A DNA stretch of 64,000 nt from NCBI GenBank assembly GCA_947650365.1, contig OX393557.1:33111099-33175098 (forward strand). Reading direction: 5' to 3'. The DNA comes from Chamaelirium japonicum (lineage: Eukaryota; Streptophyta; Magnoliopsida; Liliales; Melanthiaceae). Each line of letters starts with the position of its first letter. The first letter of the stretch is position 1. The notes beneath the pieces are model-generated. The model was not told where the DNA came from. It searched no databases and saw only the letters and a list, made by a program, of their open reading frames with translations. Below, in pieces: positions 21,249-34,600 of this stretch. Made by a program: the position numbers and the translations under genes.

Positions 21249-24200
21249 TTATGGGCTTAATCCCATCCCCCTCGACGATTCTAAGACCACTGTCCTAGAT
21301 AGGCCCTTAGTTAGATGATCCGCCAAATTCTTTTCGGATCTAACAAAGTCTAGGGCAATTATTTGATTTTTCATCTTATATCTGAGAGATCTATGTCTCA
21401 CTTTCAGATGTCGATTTATTTTCACGTCAGCATTTTCTTGATTACATTTATCAATAGCTGATCGACAATCACAATGGATAGATATAGCCGGTAAAGGCTT
21501 TTCTATCAATGGGATCTCATATAGAAGATCTCGAAGCCATTCTGCTTCTGTGCTAGTGGTATCTAGCGCTATCATTTCTGATTCCATGGTACTCCTAGCT
21601 ATAACAGTCTGTTTGGTGGATTTCCAAGATATGGCTCCACCTCCTAGTAGGAATACATATCCGGTTGTGGACTTAATATCTATTGAGTCACTAATCCAGT
21701 TAGCATCAGAGTATCCCTCTAATACAGCTGGATATCCACTATAGTGGAGACCGTATGATATGGTTCCCTTAAGATATCTAAAAATTCTTTCTAACGCATT
21801 CCAATGGGACAAATTCGGGTTAGACGTATAACGACTAAGTGTATTTACCGCGTAAGCGATATCGGGTCGAGTATAGTTTGCTAGAGAACCTAGCGATCCT
21901 ATGATTTGAGCATACTCGCTCTGTAGTCTAGGAAGTCCAGTATTCTTTGTTAGATGGGTATTTGGATCATATGGTGTGGATACTGGTTGGCAATCGGGGT
22001 CGTAAAATTTCCTAAGGATTTTCTCGATATAGTGGGATTGGGATAATACTAAACCATTGTTCTTCCTAATGATCTTAGTGTTCAAAATAACGTCGGCTTG
22101 TCCTAAATCTTTCATGTCAAAGTTTTGGGATAAAAAGTGTTTGATATCATTTATGATTTGTATGTTTGAACCGAATATCAGAATATCATCAACATACAAA
22201 CATAAGATGACAACATTATTACCATCTACTTTATGGTATACACATTCATCCGTTGTGTTGATATCAAATCCATAGGATAAGATAACTTCATCGAATTTCA
22301 TGTGCCATTGTTTTGGGGCTTGTTTAAGACCATAGAGGGATCGAATTAACTTACACACCTTTCCTTCTTGTCCAGGTGCAGTAAATCCCTCGGGTTGGTC
22401 CATGTAAATTTCCTCATTAAGGTCGTCATTCAAGAAAGCAGTCTTAACATCCATTTGATGTATGACTAGCTTATAGATTGAAGCTAAGGCGATGAGGATC
22501 CTAATCGTGGTTATCCTAGCGACAGGTGAGTAGACATCAAAGTAGTCTACCCCAGGTTTTTGGGTAAAGCCCTTGGCTACAAGTCGTGCCTTAAATTTAT
22601 CTATGGTACCGTCGGGCCTAAGCTTTTTCTTAAACACCCATTTACATCCTATGGTTTTACAACCGGGAGGTAAATTGGTGAGTTCCCAGGTATGGTTTTG
22701 AAGTATGGATTGGATCTCGTTATCTATGGCTTCTTTCCAAAAAGGTGAGTCTATGGACTTCATTGCATCTGTATAGGTGGAGGGGGAGTTCTCCACCATA
22801 AGTGCATAGAAGTCATCAAAGACTTTCTCTACACGGGCACGTTTACTCCTCCTAGGTTCGGTTTGGGTTACCGGTTCAGTTTGGTTTTCAGGTTCTTCAG
22901 GTTCGATCTGAGTCACCTGATTAGAACTGGAGGCCTGGTTATTGGTATTAATCCTAGTGTTGATCCTAGTCTTATAAGGAAAGATGTTTTCGAAGTATGA
23001 GACATCTCTTGCTTCGATTATGGTGTTATTGGCTATTTTGCTTATTTCAGAGTTAAACACTAAAAAACGATTAGCGTTACTGTCTGAAGCGTAGCCAATA
23101 AAGATGGCATCTACAGTCTTAGGTCCTATCTTCTTCCTTTTGTTATCAGGGATTTTTACCTTAGCTAGGCACCCCCACACTTTTAAGTATTCTAAGTTAG
23201 GTTTTCTATGTTTCCATACTTCGTATGGGGTCAAGTCATTATGTTTGAATGGAATGCGGTTAAGGATAAAACAAGCTGTCATTAGGGCTTCCCCCCACAA
23301 GTTCTCTGGCACTCCAGAGCATAGTAACATGGAATTGACCATGTTCATTAGGGTTCTGTTTTTCCTCTCCGCTACACCGTTGGATTGGGGAGTGTAAGGA
23401 GCTGTGACTTCATGGAGTATTCCATAGTCATCACAGTACTCACTTAACTCATTTGAGGTGTACTCCCCTCCTCGGTCTGACCTAAGGATCTTAATGGTTT
23501 CGTCTAATTGGTTTTCAACCAGAGCTCTGTAAATTTTAAATTTACTGAGTACTTCATCCTTAGTTTTAATAAGGTATAGGTGGCAATATTTTGAAGCGAC
23601 ATCTATGAACGTTACAAAATATCTATTGCCACCTCTCGAGGTTCTCCCAGAATCACAGACATCGCTGTGAATTAATTCAAGTATATGGGAGTCTCGATCG
23701 ATGGTTTTAAAAGATTTCTTAGGTTGTTTGGCTTCTACACATATCTCGCACTTGTCGAGATTCCTAGCCTAGTATCGGATTTGGGAATGATATTTAGGGT
23801 CATGAGTTTCTTAATTGAATTATAATTTACATGACCTAGTCTTTGGTGCCAAGTGACCGAAGACTCAACATTTAAAATAGTAGAAGAAGGATTGAATACA
23901 TTCAATTTAAACAAACCATCACAAAGAAATCCTTTTCCAATAAAATTCATTCCTTTGGTGATTACAACCTTATTGGACTCAAATACAAGCTTATAGCCCT
24001 GTTGGACTAATAAGGACCCACTAATTAAATTCCTCCTAATCTCTGGAACGTGGTGGACTCCGCGCAGGGTCAGGGTCTTCTCCGACGTCAGCTTCAGGTC
24101 GATCCGTCCTATCCCTAGCACACGAGCCTCAGCATTGTTTCCCATGCTTACAGCTCCTCCACCTGAGACCTGATAGGTGGAAAACAAAGATTGATCAGAG

Positions 24201-25276
24201 CAAACATGAATGTTAGCTCCTGTGTCAATCCACCAATCAAATGCTTGAAAGGTCATGTTAACTTCAGGGGTGAAGAGAACAGACCTGAAAGCGGTCCCAG
24301 AAGAGCCATCTCCAGAGGTCACCATGTTGACTTGAGAGCCGGGTGGCGTTGGACCATTTCTTCTTGGATTTGGAGGTGGTGCTGTCTTCTTATAGAAGCA
24401 TTGGTTGGCCATGTGATTGGTCCGACCGCAGACGTAGCAGCAACGCACTCCTTCCTTTTTTTGGTCCTTGGGATGGTTTGGGTTATGGTTGCTATGGTAT
24501 GGCTTCTTGGTATATGGCTTAGGCTTAGGGTGGAAGGGTTTCTTCTGGAACTTATGTCTAGGTTTTTGGAATGGCTTAGACGGTTGACCCTCTACGTTGT
24601 TGACCTTGGGTTTGGATTCAGAGGATCCCTTTTCCCTGAGCCTATGTTGCTCCTCAATTCTAATAGAGTTTAGAACTTGAGTTAGGGTTAGGTTACCTTG
24701 GGTATGACTTAGGTGCTTAGAGAATTCAGACCAAGAAGCAGGTAGTTTATCTATAAGGCAAGCTATTTGGAAGGTTTCATCAAGAGTGGAACCATTCGTC
24801 TTTAGGTGTTGGACTAGGTTTTCAAACTCATGAATCTGATCATTCATGGGTTTAGAGTCAACCATTTTGAAGCTGTTGAAGTCAGATGCTTTGAAGCGTT
24901 TTACTCCAGCATCATCTAGGCCATACTTACGCTCTAGGGTATCCCATAGGTCCTTAGGGTTTTGAATGGTATAGTAAATATCATATAACCTATCAGATAA
25001 GGCCCCTAGGATCCTATGAAGGCCATGGTAGTTGATTTCTTCTGGGGTTCTAGTGGGAATGCTAGAAGTTGGTTCAGATTCAGGTTGAGAAGTGGAGGCT
25101 CGGGTACGACGAGTTTGACTAGACCCGTTAGAGACTCCTGGTGCGGTTTCACCTATGGCTGACAGTAACCCAAGTGTGGTTAGCCAGAATCGCATCTGGT
25201 TTTGCCACCTCTTGAAGTTCGACCCGTCAAACTTCTCGGGTTTGGCACTAAGGGTTTCACGGTTTGGTGAGGCCAT
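21249..25276 (-). pseudogene. Copia gag-pol of element A, one frameshift
   Basis: The polyprotein starts MASPNRETL at 25276 and ends at 21249; without the break it would be about 1340 aa. In order: Gag (FDGSNFKRWQNQMRFWL), CCHC zinc knuckle (CYVCGRTNHMANQC, near 24425), protease (WWIDTGANIHVCSD, near 24220), integrase zinc-binding start (WHQRLGHVNY, near 23850), integrase core, reverse transcriptase ([10 protein letters not shown], near 22190) and RNase H (SDANWISD, later [11 protein letters not shown]). At 23763-23772 the pentamer CCTAG is doubled relative to element B; this shifts the frame and ends the first part at 23735. The second part is open from there to the stop, with no other stops seen in 23349-23770. 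Apart from this lesion all catalytic motifs are present. Not functional as it stands unless read through. Confidence 0.93.
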
Positions 25277-25703
25277 TTCGGACCAAAATTAGGAGTTGTA
25301 ATCTGTGGATTGAAAAATAAGTTTTGTCAATTTTAAAGTACACCTAGATAGATTCGACTTTTAGAAGTCCAAATAAAACTTCCAAATCCTAACGGCCAGA
25401 TGGGCTCCAGGTAGGAGGTGGAGCACTAGGCTCGCTCAAATACCAAGCTACCTTGGGCAATTTAATGCCGGTTTGACAAGCCTTTCTAGACACCGTAGGT
25501 AGTGGAATATTTCAATGACGACTTTTAGTCTTTTCTATAATCTATGCTTCTAATTTACTTTTGTAGAAAATAGTTTTGTAATTAGTAGCAACTAATAGGT
25601 AGCACGAAATAAAGACTAATAGATGATCACGTAGGCTAACTTAGTGAGCACGTTGCAAAGAAAATAACTTATGAACGATTAAATTACAATAAGTTTCTTG
25701 GAT
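25277..25703 (-). other. Leader of element A between 5' LTR and gag
   Basis: The bases that follow the 5' LTR in sense read ATCCAAGAAACTTATTG, not the usual TGGTATCAGAGC. About 230 bases further in there is GCTTGGTATTTGAGCGAGCC (near 25450-25470), which resembles it. Element B has the same arrangement. Confidence 0.6.
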
Positions 25704-26808
25704 TGTTGGAAATGTAACCGTTCTATACTAACAAATTTAGAATCAAATTCTTAATATTAAATAATTTTAGCAATTATAATATTTGCAAGCAAAGGCATAT
25801 CACAAATTTCTTTTAGAAATTGTTTGCCAAGGCAGAGCGGGTTCTATGGAACCGTCATTCACCTTGCCGAACTTTTCTAAAAGAGAGAAATAATCTATCT
25901 CTAATTATTTAGGTTTCTCTATTAGATGCAAATTGATTAATTAGAAAGGATAGGACAAGAGTAGAGTTAGAAACTCTGGCCTGTGGTCGAAACGTGCTAG
26001 GCACTGTCCCAAGAAACTTATTGCCCCCCTCGTGCGGGTCTCGTGGCAATGGTTCTCGGAGATATGACGACCCCGGTCAGGTGACCTCCTTCTCGTCGGC
26101 ACGACTTCAAGAAGGTATTGCGAACCTCGTGAACTTTCAGGAACCCAGCGACTCGGATGACGATCTTCTCGAATCGGGGAGGCAGCACCGCAGCAGAGCT
26201 TTGGTCCGAGAGAGGGAGTCTCTTCGGAGCAAAGTGGCAGCACCACAGCACCACGACGAGAGAATGAAAGAGAGAGAGGCAGTAAGAAGGGAGGAATTCC
26301 GATTTTCGGAGTGTGTAAATCCCATAGCTGCACCGGGCCTTATATAGGCCTCGGGCTGTTAATGGGAGGCTGAAAGAGGGGAGCGGTTAATGAGCTGCGA
26401 TTAAGCCCATTAACCTCGCACGTTACAGCTCGCAGCGAGCCTGTACGTAACGGCTAGCATGCAGCGCTTCTCGCGTAACGGCTAGTGTCCCAAATGGTAA
26501 ATAATAAATAGTGGAGGACTTAAAAGCAAAAAGCAAAAATAGGGCAGGTGCGGACCAGCCCATTTCGGAGGTGCTATCGTGTCCGGGTCCGCGGGCGCAC
26601 ACACACGCGCCGCCCATGCCCATGCCCGGCCCGGCTCGGCACGGCACGCACGCGCGCGCGTGTGTGAGCTAGTGGAGCCCCTCCTCTAGTGTGATGTCTA
26701 GTGGGGGGAAGTGGGCAATCCTATTTAAGTTGGTAGGGGATTTTTCCCCTTACCGATATGGGACTAAAAGCCCATTCCTTTGTGTGGTTTTAAAACACAC
26801 ACCCAACA
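25704..26808 (-). repeat. Element A, 5' LTR
   Basis: 1105 bp, TGTTGG...CCAACA, near-identical to the 3' LTR. TATA box at about 26339-26348. Confidence 0.93.
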
Positions 26809-27744
26809 AGTAGTGCAATAAACTATTGTTTATTTTTTGGGAAATTCTATGGTACGGACTATGGTAGCTTCTATGGTACAGACTAAGGTAGCGTGCCGAT
26901 ATTCATAAGGACCATCCGATGGCCCTATGGTGGATCTAAGGTATCTTCCTAGGATTTATCCCATGCCCTCTAGAATAATACACCCACCACTCCGATGCAT
27001 GGAAAATGAGATGGATGATGGTGATGAGTTTGGTGTGGTACCAAATTTTTTTTCATTCGGTACCGTAGTGGAACCATTATTTTTTAAAAAATAAGTTTAG
27101 GTTCTTGACAAAACTAAGGGGGGACAAAGTGATAGGTCATTGAAAAAAGCACGGATCCTTTGTTGTTACAAATATGTTATAATCATAGCTGTTCATTTGG
27201 GGTTGACTATCGTTTTTTTGCCTGACATTTGGGATCGAGTGTGATTCACCGATCGGGGTGAGTGTAACGTTAACGGACGACTGTGATTCAGTTTCAACCA
27301 TAACCTATCTTGATCCTTCGTGCCCCTTGAAAAAGCACTTATTTGCAATAAGTCCCGTAGTACATCGGGTCCTTCCCGAAATCTCACCGATTCAAAAAGA
27401 AAAAAATGACAACAATACCTGATCGAAATTCATCAAACATATATTTCCTGCAACCAACTGAATCCAAACATTTTCTTGCCCAAAAAAACAATTTGAAACT
27501 ATTCAGACCGTCAATTTAAAATCACAAAATAATCTGAAAGATTTTCTATATATTTTTATTAAAAAATAATATCAATCAAAAAAATAGTTACTTTTTTTTA
27601 TCGAACTGTTACTTTTTATGTATGAGATAGAATCGCTTTTTTTCGCATTCATAAATTCCTTTCAATCACAAAAAATATCATATTGTGACTATATGTTGAG
27701 AGTACCCTAAGATCTTTGAGTTCAGATCTCTTCCAAGTCCTATG

Positions 27745-27845
27745 CTTCCAGCGTGCATCACAACCATACAATGACAGGCGACCCAAAAGTGAATCCACTC
27801 CCGTCATGTGCATGCTATTATGATAAACTCTGGGCCCACTGACCC
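27745..27845. repeat. Dispersed repeat with GTGCATCACA core, copy 2
   Basis: GCGTGCATCACAACCATACA, GACCCAAAAGTGAATCCACT and GGGCCCACTGACC align with 16990-17090 and 37628-37745 in the same order. Confidence 0.5.
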
Positions 27846-27895
27846 CCCCCCCCCCCCCCCCCCCTCTCACACACACACACACACACACGCACACA
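27841..27895. repeat. Poly-C and (AC)n compound microsatellite
   Basis: A run of over 20 C followed by TCTC and about 12 AC units. Confidence 0.95.
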
Positions 27896-28338
27896 TATCA
27901 TATGGATATGGCCGTGAGGTCACCCAATGAGTGGTTATCAACCACGAAGATAGAGAAATCAAATTTCATTAAGAGGTTGATTAAGGGGCCAATGGGATAA
28001 ATTTGATTGATTGATTGATGATTTGAATCATATTTGTACTTAACAACTACATCGAGTCTGACTCCTCCCATCGATCCGGTAGCCGTTGATATGTGTCCTG
28101 ACTTAAACTATGTGCACATCATAAAAGTCTTAAAGAAGTTGATTAAGGGGCCAATGGGATAAAAGTATGAATGGAGTCCCTGATAAAAACAGTAATCAGG
28201 TCCATTGATCACCATTTGGTCTACATCCTACTATAAAAAAAAAAAACCAATGGGATAACGGGAGAGGATAGGCATGTCAAACAGCAAGGCCAGGACAAAG
28301 TTGGGCTCAAATAGGACCTGATTTTTTGTTTTAGGAGG

Positions 28339-28473
28339 TAGGCCCTAGCGCTTCAGGACCAGAAAATGATAGGCCCTAGCTCGACCCTTCAAGGACCAGA
28401 AAATGATAGGCCCTAGCTCGACCCTTCAAGGACCAGAAAATGATAGGCCCTAGTTCGACCCTTCAAGGACCAG
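28339..28473. repeat. 37-bp tandem repeat, about 3.5 copies
   Basis: Unit starts AGGCCCTAGCTCGACCC, continues TTCAAGGACCAGAAAATGAT. Copies 2 and 3 are identical; the first is shorter and the last partial. It lies in the subterminal zone of the hAT-type element at 28269. Confidence 0.9.
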
Positions 28474-28824
28474 GACTGGTACAGGACCGATCAAGAACCA
28501 AGTTGATATCACTAAGATAAGGGTTATCGACATATCTATTTATTCAGTTGGGTCGTTATTGAAGGGTTAAACCTTTTTTTTCTCCCTACACTACTCTTAT
28601 GCCAGTACCTTTACGTTTTTGGCATTCATTTGAAACCGCACTCATTTATTCGTGCTTGAGACTGATAATACAGTTTAAAAAGTACTATAAGTCTTATGAG
28701 TCATATAATACTTCTAATACTAATATACCCATTCTTGATAACTCCAATTTCTATAGTATTACAGTGAGTGACCGATTAATTACTAATTAGTCTCATTTAG
28801 CCATTGATTTAGACCGTTAATAAG

Positions 28825-28957
<133 letters not shown>

Positions 28958-29136
28958 GTATGCGGAGGGCAAGGCTGGGCCATGGGTTTCCTTGACTCGA
29001 CCCTCATCTTGGAGGGCTTATAAAAACTGGGCTCGGCCTGACCCTTAGGCCCTTGGCAGGCAGAGCTTTAGAGGACTTTGGAGGGCCGGGCCGGGTACCC
29101 TCTCCAAAGGACCAGATTGACAGGCCTAGGGGAGGA

Positions 29137-30039
29137 GTCACTCAACTGTGTTTATCCTACAAGATTATGTTAAAGAATGTTGTTATTTGCACCCCAAATA
29201 CAATAAGTGCCCCCACAAATGAGTGCACCAAAGAATCTTTTCGCTCTCTCCTTCCTCCCTTGCTCATAGGTGCCTCTGCAAATCGTCATCGCCAACCTTG
29301 TTGGTTAGCTGCAAGTCATTGATGCCGCTGGTTCCTGTGTAGGTCACAGGTCACCGACTCTACCACCTCCCATTCTTTTTTTCTTCCTCATTCCTTTGTG
29401 TTGAATATCATAGCCCAAATACATGTCAATAACTACTGCCTGAATTGACAACGACGGTGGTGACTACGAGCTATACGAAAACCATTGACAGAGGTTGGTG
29501 CACTTAGACACGAAGCCAAAAAAACAAATAAGTGTCTTTTTTTTTCAAAGATAAATTGGGGGAACATTTAGTATTGGGAGGCTGAAGACTAAAGGTAGCC
29601 TTTGGTTTACCTAGGGTAACCTTTTCTCTCTCCTTCCTCTTTTGTGCACGCCACCGACAATCCCATCTGACGCACCATAGTTGTCTCCTTCTTCATCCAC
29701 CTTCTTATCTCCCTTTGAAAATAGTGCTCTTGATCATTAATGGCCGAGTGCTCTTTAATGTATCGGGCCATTGGAGTTTGAGTACATCCGTAGAACATTC
29801 GACCATTGATGTGGATTTAGCCTCCAATGGTTGAATGTCCTGTGGATCCGTTCGATCATCTATGGTTGAATGTGTCAAGAAGCACTCAATATATAATGGC
29901 CGAGTGTTTTATTTTCCATGGGGAGGAGACGGAGGAGGCAGTAGGAGGCGAAGTCAAGGGCATGGATTCCACAAGGAGGGGCGGCATCGACGGGATGAAG
30001 ATGGAGGAGGCGAATGGTGTTGGGCATGGGTTGCCCTTA
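29137..30039. other. Stretch without recognised genes
   Basis: Contains a GTTGTTATTTGCACCCC word at about 29179 that matches the TIR of the element at 33912, perhaps a half element. A CACTCAATATATAATGGCCGAG phrase (about 29882) is partly mirrored at about 29739. No protein match is seen. Confidence 0.35.
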
Positions 30040-30047
30040 TCCATAGG

Positions 30048-30613
30048 TAGGGGTGGGACTTGAGCTGGTCTGACCTGAACCCGACCCGCCCAACTTGAAC
30101 AATGGACAAACATAGGTAAAGCTAGCTAAAAACTTGGATGGGTTTGGACAAAAAAAGATCAACCCGATTTTAAATTGGACGGGTTTGGGCACCGATCTTC
30201 CCAACCCGAGGAAGTGACGCACTAAGGTTGAATGCTTTGGTAGTTTTTTTTATGGAAATCAAAGACTATTTGTTTGATGGTGAATGTTAAGAATTCGTTT
30301 GAAATATGTGAGGATATGAGTTGGACTTTATGTTTTCGTTATGCAAATCAAAGAATTTTTTTATGCAATTCAAAAATCTGTTGGTTTTTTTTTTTCATTT
30401 ATTTATGTGCACAAGCATTTCTAATTGGGCAACCCGTCCAACCCGGCCATTATTTTGCAAATTGGGCAACTCGAGCAACTAGAATGGGCAAACACGAGTT
30501 GGGCTTCCACGGTTTACCCAGGTTCCACGGGCAAAATGAGTTAGGGTTTGTGCAAGTCGGGTTGGGCATGGGCAGACCCTTCAGCCCTTCAACCCGTCCA
30601 AGTCCCACCCCTA
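30048..30613. mobile_element. hAT-type element with perfect 8-bp TSD, CAACCCG word
   Basis: 566 bp with exact 15-base inverted ends TAGGGGTGGGACTTG and CAAGTCCCACCCCTA. TCCATAGG flanks both sides exactly (30040-30047, 30614-30621). Subterminal zones repeat CAACCCG, GACCCG and GGGTTGGGC. The middle is T-rich and does not code. Confidence 0.92.
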
Positions 30614-30723
30614 TCCATAGGGTAGGGCTGGATCACAAAGGGGCATTTTATTTTTTAAGATGGGGTTGTCTTAGGAGAAAGTGTGGGTTGTCAATAGCGG
30701 AATCATGTTCGTATGGGTGCAAC

Positions 30724-31322
30724 TAGGGGTGTGCATCGGTTCGAAACCGACCTATTTAGGCAAAACCCAAACCGATCCAACCTAGGTCGGTTTTGAGAAT
30801 TTGCAATCCGATCCAAACCGATTGAGACTGGAATCCAATCCAATCCAATCCAATTAAAGTCGGTTTGGATTGGATTGGATGGTCGGTTTGGGCTTTGGCC
30901 CATATGCTTACTTCTTTTTTTTTTATTTGGACATAGTTTCAACTTTAAAATGATTATTTCAAAAATTATATAATGATACTACATTACTTACCAAAATACT
31001 AAGTTATCAACAACAATACCATTATGTCCATAATATTCATATCCATCAAATATTAAAAACTACAAAGTACAATTTTAACAATTAAACAAAAGTTCACAAC
31101 AGTTACCACTAAATTAGTAAATTATAAACCGGAGTCCGGTTCGGTTCGGTTCGGTTTAGGTCGGTTTTTAATTGATAAATCCGATAACCGATCCAATCAT
31201 ATCGGTTTTGAGAAATCCTGATCCAATCCGATCCGTTGAGTGTGTCGAAACCGATCAAATTCGGTCGGTTTGGTTTGGTTCGGTCGGTTTGGTCGGTTTG
31301 GTTTGGATCCTGCACACCCCTA
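30724..31322. mobile_element. hAT-type element with perfect 8-bp TSD, GGTCGGTTT word
   Basis: 599 bp with exact inverted ends TAGGGGTGTGCA and TGCACACCCCTA. GGTGCAAC flanks both sides exactly (30716-30723, 31323-31330). Both ends are filled with CGGTTT, AACCGA and CCAATCC words; the centre is A/T-rich. Confidence 0.93.
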
Positions 31323-31330
31323 GGTGCAAC

Positions 31331-31677
31331 ACCCTAAACTTTTATTTTTGGAAAATCGTATGACCGACACCCTTACTTTGGATTCGAGTCTATGTGGTCC
31401 AGATGAGCGTGTCGCATGGTGGGCACATCGATTCGAACTTATTCCAATAGGGTACGTGTCATTGCATGATTCGTTGAAATAAGCTGTTTTGTGCTACCAG
31501 TGAAACAGTGATTATCTCCTGATAGGTGCAGTGTCACTGTTTCCCCCCATTTTTTCGAGGTGAGCGCCGCTTTATACTCTGTTCCTGCAGGCATCCGCGT
31601 TTCAGTAGAGAGAGAGAGAGAGAGAGAGAAAGCGAGGGGACGCCCTTCCTTTCCTCTCTCTGAAAGGGTGGTTGGAG
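31331..31677 (+). promoter_or_regulatory. Upstream region and 5' leader of the DUF538 gene
   Basis: A GA microsatellite at about 31610-31630 lies 50 bases before the start codon, a common leader feature in plants. A weak TATA-like TTTATAC sits near 31571. No other motif is convincing. Confidence 0.35.
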
Positions 31678-34600
31678 ATGGAGAAAGCACTGACGAAAGT
31701 GGGGAGCTTTTGGATATCGAAGAAAGCCAAGGAGGAGATCTCCTCCATCGGCGAAGATCTCTCTGTGAGTTGAAGAAACCAAAAGAATCGAAGAAAGAAG
31801 AAAAAAAAAACCCTTTTTTGGGATTTCACCCCTTTTTTTTCTATGCATTACTGCTGCAACATGTACTTCGGTTGATCTTTCCAGCCCCCATCTCGAACAT
31901 TGCGGATGGATTCAGCGCAACCCACTTGGGTTTTCAATCTTTTCTTGCATCTTTTTCTTCACAATCGGTGAATTTCCGAAAATTAAGAGAGTAGGGACGA
32001 TGGGTTGTGATGGAAACAATCAAAGGGGTTATATCCCTTTTGGTTTTTATGGATCTACTTCTTCATTTGGTGTTAGGTAATGCTTTGAATGGTGATTCTT
32101 GATCGATTTGAGGTAATGCTCTGAATGCCGTTCTCTGGATCGAGATTCAGGGCAGCCTTAGCTTCGTGGTTCTGATTTGTACTGGGTGGTTCTTGATCTG
32201 TTGTTCTTTATGATGTATCAGAGTTCTTTTTTTTACTTCTTTTCTTGGCTCTAAATTCACTATATAAGTTCACACCTTTTATTGAAAATGGTGCTCATGC
32301 TTGGCAGCGTTTCTCAAATACCGTGGAGGAGAAGGCGAAATGGATCTTTGAGAAGCTCAAAGGTGAGAGACTAGCTGATTCGGATGTTTAATTCAGATTA
32401 TTAGTGAGAATCCGTTATTATTTGTACCAATAGCAAGAGCATTATGAATGATGTCAATCGTAAGACGAACATTTACGGAGAGACTTTATGTTTAGAAACA
32501 AGGAACAATAGGCCATCTGAATTTTGATTCTGAAATCTCCATTGGCCTTAATGCCGTCATTTTCTTGAAATTGATTAGCTTGCAAGGCCTGGCTCCAGAT
32601 CCCATTCCCACAAACAATGCCTGTTAACTGTATCAATAATCAAGACATACCGAAAAAAATTGTTTTATTGCTCCAAAAAACAAAAAGCTATTTATTTTTC
32701 AATTATGCATGGATTGATATGTTGTATGGACAATTGACATAGAGGGAATATCCAATTGGTAGGGTTCAGTCGACGTGCCATCTGCATCAGAGAAGAGAAG
32801 GGCGAAAGTGGGAAAAAAAATAATTTGGATTTTCTAAAAGGCAGTCAACAATGGTTGAATTCTTGTAAGTGATAATTCTACTAAATAATGAACTGATTAC
32901 AAAGGAGTGAAGACCCATCCTTACATCAACCTAAGTAGGGCTGTTCCTAACCATCTAGGATTTGTAGCCTAACACTGAGGGACACAATTTAGGTAGAAAT
33001 AAAACTCCAAATCACTCAAGCGTTCAATTTTCTCTTTGTATTTTTGCGTAATTTCTTAATATAATGGTGCTAGCTTTGAACATAAAAAAGGGGTTATTTT
33101 GACGTTGCCCCCCAAATTTTGCCTTGAATTAGACTTTACCCCCTATATTTTCATTAATTAGACTTTACCCCCCAAAACTAACTGTTCCGTCAGCTCACCC
33201 CCAAAACTTTATTTCTTTTCCGTCAGCTCACCCTTTCTCTAAGATGGTGAGCTAACGAAACGGTTAGTTTTGGGGGGTAAAGTCTAATTAATAAAAATGT
33301 GGGGGTAAAGTCTAATTTAGGGCAAAATTTGGGGGGCAAAGTCAAAATAACCCAAAAAAAAAAAAAAGTAGACGAAAGGAATTAAAATGAAATGAATACT
33401 TTTCCAAGTACTAAGTTGTTTGTGTGCCTTTTTGATTGAGAAGGGATTACAATTTACATGAGGGGGAGTAAATGATACTCCCATTAGAGAGGAATCATGG
33501 GCTCCTCTTACCGTTTCCCTTGGGAGAGTAGGTCAGGATCCTCTCATTTTGTTGCTTTTTAATAACACATCTTAATGCCGATTTAGATCCAATTTGAAAA
33601 GTTGATCCTAATTCTCATTTATTTGGTATATTTCCGCTCCTCTCCTTATTTATGTATGATTCTAATCCCATGTTTTGTAGGATTTAGATAGTTAAATTTA
33701 AAAGATTTGTTGTTTTCTTATCTTAATGATATCATTATCAATTAGATTATAGGTTGGGCACAAGGGTCATGCAAGTGAGAATAAAATGACTCAAATGACA
33801 TGGGTGACAATGTTCATTATTACCAAGGATTGAGAACTCAGGTTCAGGTTCCGATCGAGCAAACACAAACCGATACGTTTGGTTCAGTCCGGTCGTTCAA
33901 GAAAAATCTTAGGGTGTTGCTATTTGCACCCACAAAATTACACACCCCTATATCATGCACTAGTCCGTTTTTTGAATATTTATTATTACCTCCATTTTGA
34001 TAGTGCATCCCATAGATCGGTTTGCCTCCCCGTCCTCCACCCGCTCCACCCCTCGTCTCTGCCACCGCCTCCTCCTTTCCTTCTTCCTCATCCTCCCTAC
34101 TTTGATCGTCCTGCCGGAGCTGCCGGTCCCATGCTCCTCATCGCCGTCCCCCCGTGTACTATTCCTTATTCTTGTAGACGAGTCAGTCGCTCTTGCTTGA
34201 CATGGTTGGCGGTCAGGAGCAGGATGCTCCTGACCGACATGCTATGGTACATGTCGATTGATCCCAACCAACATGGACCGCACCATGTCGGTCAGGAGTG
34301 GCCAACGCATCTGAAAGAATAAAGAGGACATGGAGCAGGGAGGAGAAGGGAATGAGGCGGTGGCAACGAGGTGCATGGGATTGGCGGATTCGACGGTGTG
34401 ATCAAAGTGGGAAGAACGAGGAGGGAAGGGATGGACACATCAGGGATGACGACGATGATGGCAGCCGGAGTAGGGAGGAGGCGGCGACTCCGACGGTGGA
34501 GGTGGCAGTGTGTATATCCATATGCTTGGGTACGGGGGCACATCTGACATTTCTTTATTTGTTAAGTTGGGATGTTGGTAATTTGTTGGGTGCAAATAGC

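Larger units (their letters stand above)
19580..26808 (-). mobile_element. Copia LTR retrotransposon A (7.2 kb, nearly complete)
   Basis: A full-length element read on the minus strand. The 5' LTR is 25704-26808 and the 3' LTR is 19580-20689. Ends are TGTTGG...CCAACA and the pentamer AGTAG flanks both sides exactly (19575-19579, 26809-26813). The LTRs differ by only a handful of substitutions and one 5-base indel, so insertion was recent. The order gag, protease, integrase, reverse transcriptase, RNase H puts it in Ty1/copia. A polypurine tract abuts the 3' LTR. The polyprotein is broken once. Element B (54150 to the end) is the same family. Confidence 0.95.
26814..28260. other. Stretch with only simple repeats and one dispersed repeat
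   Basis: No gene is visible. The first bases carry a short duplicated phrase (ATGGTACGGACTATGGTAGC and a variant right after it). The direct phrase GGGGCCAATGGGATAAA occurs at about 27985 and 28149. The rest looks unique and A/T-rich. Confidence 0.4.

Noticed and set aside
28261..28500. CRISPR-like spaced repeat
   Set aside because: The 37-bp units are directly adjacent without spacers, and this is plant nuclear DNA.
34033..34543. Pro/Ser- and Gly/Arg-rich frames around 34.0-34.5 kb
   Set aside because: They fall inside the TIR element at 33912 and derive from CCTCC/GGAGG-rich composition.
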